From contig NZ_CP065958.1 in the NCBI RefSeq assembly GCF_041270065.1, positions 4,340,001 through 4,404,000 of the forward strand: a stretch of DNA of 64,000 nt. The letters run 5' to 3'. The translations under genes were made by a program, and so were the position numbers. Of this stretch, positions 59,980-64,000 are shown piece after piece (the stretch's first letter is position 1; each line of letters begins with the position of its first letter). A model generated the notes under the pieces. That model was not told the origin of the DNA. It ran no database searches and was given only the letters and a program-made list of their open reading frames with translations. Origin of the DNA: Streptomyces fradiae. GTDB lineage: Bacteria; Actinomycetota; Actinomycetes; Streptomycetales; Streptomycetaceae.

Positions 59980-60397
59980 GGAGGGTTTGTGCCACACGCC
60001 GGTCGTGATCAGTGGGGCATGCGCCCCGGCCCGATGACGGCGGTCGGTCGCCCGGTCGGGAATGGGCGCCCCATTCCACGTCCGCGCACCCCTGACCGGC
60101 GGAAGAAGTCCCACCGGCCCCGGCCGGGAACCGACCCCCCACCCACCGGCCCGCGAGGGATCCCCGCTCCGGAGCGATACCCGGGCCCACCCACCACGCA
60201 CCCGCCATCCGCCTACGGCGGCCGGCCGATACCCGGACCTGTCCGCGCGGCCCGCTCCCCCGGGCCGCCCTCCGAGAGTTTTCACGCGCCCGGAGCCGCC
60301 GGGTCAAGGGTGGGCGAAGCCCATCGCGAAGCGACGCCGAAGGCGCCCTTGACGCGGCGGTGGAGGGTGCGACTCTCGGAAAGAGGGCGGCCGTACG
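59980..60397. repeat. Right arm of a ~410-bp imperfect inverted repeat
   Basis: This is the reverse complement of 57361-57772. Shared landmarks read on this strand include GGGTTTGTGCCAC at the inner end, CCTGTCCGCGCGGCCCGCTC, AAGGGTGGGCGAAGCCCATC and GGCGCCCTTGACGC, ending GAGGGCGGCCG. It abuts the stop codon of the DUF397 gene at 60403. Confidence 0.8.
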
Positions 60398-60402
60398 GTG
60401 CC

Positions 60403-60663
60403 CTATTTCAGGGCGTTCACGAAGACGGACCAGGCGCCGGTGCGGAACACGAGCTTCGCTCCCTCCGGGACCTTGGAGTCACGGACGGGGACGATGCCCG
60501 GGTGGCCGTCCGCGACTTCGAGGCAGTCGCTGCCGTCGCCCGCGCTGTACGAGGACTTGCGCCAGGTGGCGACCTCCACGCAGTCGCCGCCGCTGCCGTC
60601 GCTGAAGCTGGACTTGAACCACACGGCCGTGCTCAGGTCGTACTCAGAGATCTTGATCTTCAT
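60403..60663 (-). CDS. DUF397 protein (Scr2-like partner of an Scr1 regulator)
   Basis: An 86-aa protein with two copies of the DUF397 motif: VWFKSSFSDGSGGDCVEVA and WRKSSYSAGDGSDCLEVADG, followed by HPGIVPVRDSKVPEGAKLVFRTGAWSVFVNAL. The W-x-K-S-S-x-S ... D-C-x-E-V-A signature is intact in both. In S. coelicolor the Scr1/Scr2 pair, a DUF397 protein such as this acts as the toxin-like partner of the XRE regulator. ATG 60663 overlaps the regulator gene's 3' end by 20 bp, so the pair is coupled. Confidence 0.92.
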   Translation of the reverse strand: MKIKISEYDLSTAVWFKSSFSDGSGGDCVEVATWRKSSYSAGDGSDCLEVADGHPGIVPVRDSKVPEGAKLVFRTGAWSVFVNALK

Positions 60664-61489
60664 GGGCGTAATCCTCTGCCACAGACTCGATCAGGGCCAG
60701 GGAATCTCGCGGGGACAGCGCGAGGGCCCCGAGCAGATCGTAGGTGAGGGTGTGCTGGGCCACCGTGGCCGGATCGTCCTCCAACTGACCTGTGCCCGAG
60801 CCCTGGAAGTACACCAGGGGTGGGGCGTCGTCGAAGGACATCAACTTGATCGAGCCGCCCATCGAACCGTACGCGCCCGCCGAGAACGGCAGCACCTGCA
60901 CGATCACCCTGTGCCGCCTCGCCAGCTCCACGATGTGCCGGAGCGCTTCCGCCATCACCGCCGGGCCGCCGACCGCCTGTCGTAGGACCGCCTCGCCCAG
61001 TACGACCCACAACCATGGCTTTGTTGGATCGTCGAGCAGCCGGCCGCGTTCCAGGCGTCCGGACATCAGCTCGTCGATCTCGTCCTCCGTCGCCGTCGGT
61101 TGGTACGCGCGGAAGACCTCCCTCGCGTACGCCGGGGTCTGGAGCAGGCCCGGGATCAGCAGTGGGGCGAACTCCTTGATTCCCGTCGCCAAGGCTTCCG
61201 CCTCCGCCGCCTCCGCGAAGTAGTCCGGGTACTTGGACTTGTTCGCCGCCTTGCAGTTGCGCTCGAAGAAGCCGTTCGTACCCAACGCCTCGTCCAGTTG
61301 GACCGCCATCTCCGGGCGGATGCGGCGCGTGCCCGCCTCCATCTGGCCGATGTACGAGCCGCTGACGAAGACCAGCTCGCCGAGGGCCTCCTGGCTCATG
61401 CCCTTGTTCTCGCGTGCGTGGCGCAGTTCGGCGCCGATTATCGCCCTGGGGGACAGTGGCGGGTCCTTCTTCTTCCTGGCTTCAGCCAT
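60644..61489 (-). CDS. Scr1-family XRE transcriptional regulator (HTH + DUF5753)
   Basis: A 281-aa regulator with HTH at about 15-70 (IIGAELRHARENKGMSQEALGELVFVSGSYIGQMEAGTRRIRPEMAVQLDEAL) and the DUF5753 domain afterwards: FAPLLIPGLLQTPAYAREVFRAYQP, RLLDDPTKPWLWVVLGEAVLRQAVGG, RHIVELARRHRVIVQVLPFSAGAYGSMGGSIKLMSFDDAPPLVYFQG. It fits the Scr1 type paired with DUF397 downstream. ATG 61489 has GGGAG just upstream. It is divergent from two small genes at 61606 and 61830, with 116 bp shared, so it may control both directions. Compared with the 7003 regulator it is a different subgroup. Confidence 0.92.
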   Translation of the reverse strand: MAEARKKKDPPLSPRAIIGAELRHARENKGMSQEALGELVFVSGSYIGQMEAGTRRIRPEMAVQLDEALGTNGFFERNCKAANKSKYPDYFAEAAEAEALATGIKEFAPLLIPGLLQTPAYAREVFRAYQPTATEDEIDELMSGRLERGRLLDDPTKPWLWVVLGEAVLRQAVGGPAVMAEALRHIVELARRHRVIVQVLPFSAGAYGSMGGSIKLMSFDDAPPLVYFQGSGTGQLEDDPATVAQHTLTYDLLGALALSPRDSLALIESVAEDYAHEDQDL

Positions 61490-61605
61490 ATCAACTCCCG
61501 CTTGGGCATCTGGGGTTGTTGGGGCGAACTCACTGTTCCCCAGCATGCACCCGGCCGACACTCTCCGTAAGTGAAATCGATACACAGAGTGGAAAGGTCG
61601 CTACA

Positions 61606-61833
61606 ATGCCCATCTCCCCCGGCACGGTTCAGGTCCAGGACGTCGTCAGCCGGCTCAAGGCCGGACTCGCCTCCCACGGCATCACGCTCCCCTCCCTCGG
61701 CGTCGACCCCGTCACCCTCGCCGCGTCCGGCGGCACCTTCACCCATCCCCTCGTCGAGCTCGGGCGCTGCAACCTCGACACCGCGCAGCGGCTCGTCGTC
61801 GCGCTCGCGGTCACGCGGGAGGGTGAGCGGTGA
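61606..61833 (+). CDS. 75-aa conserved hypothetical protein
   Basis: A 75-aa protein: MPISPGTVQVQDVVSRLKAGLASHGITLPSLGVDPVTLAASGGTFTHPLVELGRCNLDTAQRLVVALAV. It is helix-rich and lacks signal or membrane segments. It belongs to small proteins that accompany Scr1-type regulators in Streptomyces; I know no function. GGAAAGG lies about 11 bases before ATG 61606. The stop overlaps the next gene's start by GTGA. Confidence 0.75.
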   Translation: MPISPGTVQVQDVVSRLKAGLASHGITLPSLGVDPVTLAASGGTFTHPLVELGRCNLDTAQRLVVALAVTREGER

Positions 61834-62036
61834 CGGCGCCCGGCTCGTACGTCATCGACACCCGCGACGGGCGGATCGGGCAGGTCATGGGGCACGAAGG
61901 GCCCTGTCTGCAGCTGCGGCCGCCCGGCGGCGGGCGGGAGTGGGACTGTCCGCCCGAGGCGCTGGCGCCCGCGCCGCCGGGCGAGGTGCTGCGGGCTCGC
62001 GTACGGGCGCTCAACCGGGAGCCGCGCGTGCCGTGA
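61830..62036 (+). CDS. 68-aa protein of the RPPGGGREW small-protein family
   Basis: A 68-aa protein GSYVIDTRDGRIGQVMGHEGPCLQLRPPGGGREWDCPPEALAPAPPGEVLRARVRALN. The core LRPPGGGREWDCPPEAL matches YLRPPGGGREWAVPPDELR in the protein from 6659-6877, although the rest differs. The N-terminal half reads like a small beta domain (D-T-R-D-G-R-I-G-Q-V). Function unknown. The GTG start overlaps the preceding stop by GTGA, so the pair is coupled and belongs with the divergent Scr1 regulator. Confidence 0.75.
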   Translation: MTAPGSYVIDTRDGRIGQVMGHEGPCLQLRPPGGGREWDCPPEALAPAPPGEVLRARVRALNREPRVP

Positions 62037-62112
62037 GCGTTGCCGCTGTTCAGGTGGCGGCCGGGTGGTAGTACCGTTCGGCCGGTCATCGGCAAGATCA
62101 CGGGGGAGAGGC

Positions 62113-63066
62113 ATGCGCAGGTTCTGGAGATTCTGGGGGATGGCGGCCGTTGCCGCGCTGACGCTGATCGGCGTGGGCCCGAGCGGGACCGTCGCGGCGG
62201 CCCCGCCGCCGGGGACGAACCTGCAGGTGCTGAGCTGGAACATGTGCGACGTCGTCCGCTGGGGCGGCTGCGCGGAACGCCGGACCGACCAGAAGGTCGC
62301 GCTGCTGAAGCAGAAGGTCCAGGAGAACTACGTCCAGGCCATGCTCCTCCAGGAGGTCTGCCAGAGCACGCTGAGCGCCCTGCTCACGCAGCTCGGCCCC
62401 GCGTGGAGCGCCCACTTCAGCCCGTACCACTGGTCGCAGAAGGGCGCGCTGACGGTGAGCCCCTGCGAGACCAAGCCGGGCACCAGCGAACCCCTCGACC
62501 CGAACGACGACGTCGGCACGGCCATCGTGGTCAAGGCGGGCCTTTCGGATCCGGTCGAGTACCCCACGCTGCGGGCGAGTACGGAGCTCGTCCCGCCGCT
62601 CCAGTGCGCGACGGCCACCTACTTCGAGGTCCGGCTCTGCGCCGTGCACTCCCCGCGCCAGGCGTCCGACCTGGACTTCCCGCTGGCGGACTACCGCGAC
62701 GACTACCAGATGGTGCTCAGGGACATCGTCGAGGACTACCCCCAGGTCGTCTTCGGCGGGGACTTCAACACCCGGCCGCCGGACAACGGCCCGAGCTACG
62801 CCAAGGTGTGGAAGCCCGCCGAGCTGTACGCGGGACCGGGGTCCGACACCCCGGGATACGCGGAGTGCGACCAGCAGAATCACCCCGGCACCCGCACCGG
62901 AAGCGCGACCCACGACAGTGGCGTCAAGATCGACTACATCTTCGCCAGTGGCAGCACTCTGCCGGGTCGCTGGTGCATCGTGGAGCCCAAGGCGCCCACG
63001 GGCGGGACGAACCTGTCCGACCACCGCTACCTGATCTACAGCGTGGCGGTGACGACCGGCGCATGA
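62113..63066 (+). CDS. Secreted endonuclease/exonuclease/phosphatase family protein
   Basis: A 317-aa exported EEP-family protein. Signal peptide: RRFWRFWGMAAVAALTLIGVGPSGTVAAAP. Motifs: LQVLSWNMCDV (N), QAMLLQEVCQ (Glu metal ligand), VVFGGDFNTRPPDNG (D-x-N), and TNLSDHRYLIYSV (S-D-H). All catalytic elements of Mg-dependent EEP enzymes are present. Four or more Cys residues suggest disulphides. Substrates could be nucleic acid or phospholipid (sphingomyelinase-type); I cannot decide. ATG 62113 follows GGGGGAGAGGC. Confidence 0.9.
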   Translation: MRRFWRFWGMAAVAALTLIGVGPSGTVAAAPPPGTNLQVLSWNMCDVVRWGGCAERRTDQKVALLKQKVQENYVQAMLLQEVCQSTLSALLTQLGPAWSAHFSPYHWSQKGALTVSPCETKPGTSEPLDPNDDVGTAIVVKAGLSDPVEYPTLRASTELVPPLQCATATYFEVRLCAVHSPRQASDLDFPLADYRDDYQMVLRDIVEDYPQVVFGGDFNTRPPDNGPSYAKVWKPAELYAGPGSDTPGYAECDQQNHPGTRTGSATHDSGVKIDYIFASGSTLPGRWCIVEPKAPTGGTNLSDHRYLIYSVAVTTGA

Positions 63067-63068
63067 CG

Positions 63069-63809
63069 CTAGGCGGGCGGGGCGAGGAGTTCCGGGTCCT
63101 GGCCGGCGCGGGCCAGGGCGTCGGAGACGAAGCCGTTCGCCTTCAGCTCCTCCACCGTGGTGCGGAGGAAGGCGACGGTCTCCGGGGAGCGGTCGAGGGT
63201 GGTGCCGACGGCCTGGCGGATCTCCATGAAGCGTTCGTCGATCAGCCGGACCTCCGCCGGGTGCGCGGCGGCGTACGCCGTCATCGGCTGGCGGATGCCC
63301 GCGCCCGCCTCCAGGCCCTGCTCGGCGAAGGTGTCGACGCCCTCCTCGCCGCGTACGACGGTGGCGTGCGCCAGCGTGCGGCCGAGGTGGAGGTCGTAGG
63401 CGGAGCCCGCCTTCACGCCGACGCGTACGCCCGGCGCGTCCACGTCGGCGGGGGTGCGCAGCGCGGAGTCGCGCGGGACGACGTACACGCCCTCGATGAG
63501 GACGTACGGGGCGGTGAATGCGACCTCCGCCTCCCGGGCCGGGTCCACGGCGAGGAAGCAGAGGTCGGCGCGGCCGGTGGCCATCGCCTCGTACGACTTG
63601 CGGGCGGCGTCGAAGCAGAGCAGCTCCACGGGCAGGCCGAGCCGGGCGCCGATCTCGCGGGCGAGGTCGACGGTGATGCCGGCGGGGGCGGCCGGGGTGC
63701 CCTGGGCGAGGACCGGGTTGCCGAGGTTGATGGAGGCGCGCAGCGTTCCGGTGGGGGCGAGGTCGGTGGCGAGGGCGGCGGTTCGGGCGTCGTACGGGGC
63801 GTCGGTCAT
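63069..63809 (-). CDS. Family-3 solute-binding-like protein without signal peptide
   Basis: A 246-aa protein with the SBP_bac_3 fold: GTLRASINLGNPVLAQGTPAAPAGITVDLAREIGARLGLPVELLCFDAARKSYEAMATGRADLCFLAVDPAREAEVAFTAPYVLIEGVYVV, and DAPGVRVGVKAGSAYDLHLGRTLAHATVVRGEEGVDTFAEQGLEAGAG. It lacks a signal peptide or lipobox, so it is likely cytoplasmic or acts as a sensor/enzyme-like binding domain (cyclohexadienyl dehydratase-like proteins share this fold). No transporter genes are adjacent. ATG 63809 is the first start. Confidence 0.82.
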   Translation of the reverse strand: MTDAPYDARTAALATDLAPTGTLRASINLGNPVLAQGTPAAPAGITVDLAREIGARLGLPVELLCFDAARKSYEAMATGRADLCFLAVDPAREAEVAFTAPYVLIEGVYVVPRDSALRTPADVDAPGVRVGVKAGSAYDLHLGRTLAHATVVRGEEGVDTFAEQGLEAGAGIRQPMTAYAAAHPAEVRLIDERFMEIRQAVGTTLDRSPETVAFLRTTVEELKANGFVSDALARAGQDPELLAPPA

Positions 63810-63894
63810 GCGGGGATCTTAGGGGGCTGTCCCCACCCCGTATCGGCGTGCCTGCCGGATGGGGAGTTGATGCTCCGTCAATGAGTCTTGTCGC

Positions 63895-64000
63895 ATGAAG
63901 ACTTACGCAGGAATCGCAGGAACCGCCGCTCTGACTCTGGCACTTGGGCTTGCTCCTGGCGCGCCCGCCCCCGCCGCTGCCCCTGCCCCGCCGCTCCCGC
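63895..64000 (+). CDS. Start of a secreted protein (truncated by window end)
   Basis: ATG 63895 begins MKTYAGIAGTAALTLALGL followed by APGAPAPAAAPAPPLP. This is a signal peptide with a Pro/Ala-rich start of the mature part. The gene continues outside the window; nothing more can be said of its function. It is divergent from the solute-binding-like gene. Confidence 0.6.
   Translation, partial: MKTYAGIAGTAALTLALGLAPGAPAPAAAPAPPLP

Larger units (their letters stand above)
59391..60402. other. 1-kb gene-free repeat region
   Basis: No gene is accepted. It contains repeated short units (59484-59970) and the right arm of the long inverted repeat (59980-60397). Open frames here recycle the same repeat-encoded words (ITDFAPPG, HRPPLKSQ) and are rejected. 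Confidence 0.6.

Noticed and set aside
58693..60285. 530-aa minus-strand open frame
   Set aside because: It reads through repeats and repeats its own words (ITDFAPPG and similar); it also overlaps the accepted VOC gene and lacks gene-like codon pattern.

Overview
The window is high-GC actinobacterial DNA. Its strong third-position GC bias, GTG and TTG starts, 4-base stop/start overlaps, Scr1/DUF397/DUF6879 regulator modules, and an hbpS-senS-senR set, cdgB, nagKA and a lone groEL in this order all point to a Streptomyces chromosome. The central block (about 16.4-49.9 kb) looks like core chromosome. From memory it matches the S. coelicolor region running from hbpS through cdgB, nagKA, ots and threonine synthase to groEL2. 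The two edges are accessory.

Layout. (1) 0-5 kb: the 3' part of an Mrr-nuclease/TerD fusion, a gamma-glutamylputrescine-oxidase-like flavoprotein, an APH-type kinase with an in-frame hairpin repeat, and a GNAT acetyltransferase. (2) 5.0-8.7 kb: a leftward accessory operon with a DUF6879 protein, an Scr1-type XRE regulator, a small RPPGGGREW protein, a DUF7848-like protein, a 43-aa Gly/Lys-rich peptide and a PIMT-like methyltransferase. A near-perfect 22-bp palindrome lies in front of it. (3) 8.75-11.4 kb: a complete IS5-family element with a 2-bp target duplication and a DUF6221 passenger gene, next to a TnpB element that has no TnpA. (4) 11.4-16.4 kb: oxidoreductases and flavoproteins, a pentapeptide-repeat protein and an unknown protein. 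(5) 16.4-22.9 kb: the SenR/SenS/HbpS redox-haem sensing set, an M1 peptidase lipoprotein, GNAT, TerD, ArfB and a flavin reductase. (6) 23.3-31.1 kb: the diguanylate cyclase CdgB with operator-like palindromes upstream, a CBM membrane protein, a PfkB kinase, and the nagKA operon with a DasR-type site between it and a divergent solute-binding protein. (7) 31.1-43.2 kb: otsB and otsA, separated by a giant secreted protein and an M6 metalloprotease. A paralogue of the giant protein follows otsA. (8) 43.2-49.9 kb: a surface protein with a sortase-like tail, gpgS, threonine synthase behind a SAM riboswitch, a MoaD/ThiS protein ending Gly-Gly-Cys, a cold-shock protein, and groEL behind two CIRCE operators. 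(9) 49.9-57.1 kb: two coupled secreted Ig-like proteins, then SRPBCC, Uma2, HTH, zinc-ribbon, VOC and methyltransferase genes. (10) 57.1-60.4 kb: a repeat island bounded by about 410-bp inverted repeats and holding a decayed transposase, an Imm1-type immunity gene and a VOC gene. (11) 60.4-64.0 kb: an Scr1/DUF397 module with divergent small genes, a secreted EEP-family protein, a solute-binding-type protein and the start of a secreted protein.

How the genes fit together. Carbon and stress metabolism dominate the core: aminosugar use (nagKA, solute-binding protein), trehalose (otsA/otsB), glucosylglycerate (gpgS), c-di-GMP (cdgB), redox sensing (hbpS-senS-senR), heat and cold shock (groEL, csp). 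Two of the regulators, CIRCE and the SAM riboswitch, can be read directly in the DNA. The most novel-looking parts are the methyltransferase/43-aa-peptide operon, the IS carrying a DUF6221 cargo gene, the paralogous giant secreted proteins around the M6 protease in the split ots locus, and the inverted-repeat island with an orphan immunity gene. All functional calls are from reading the sequence; no database search was run.
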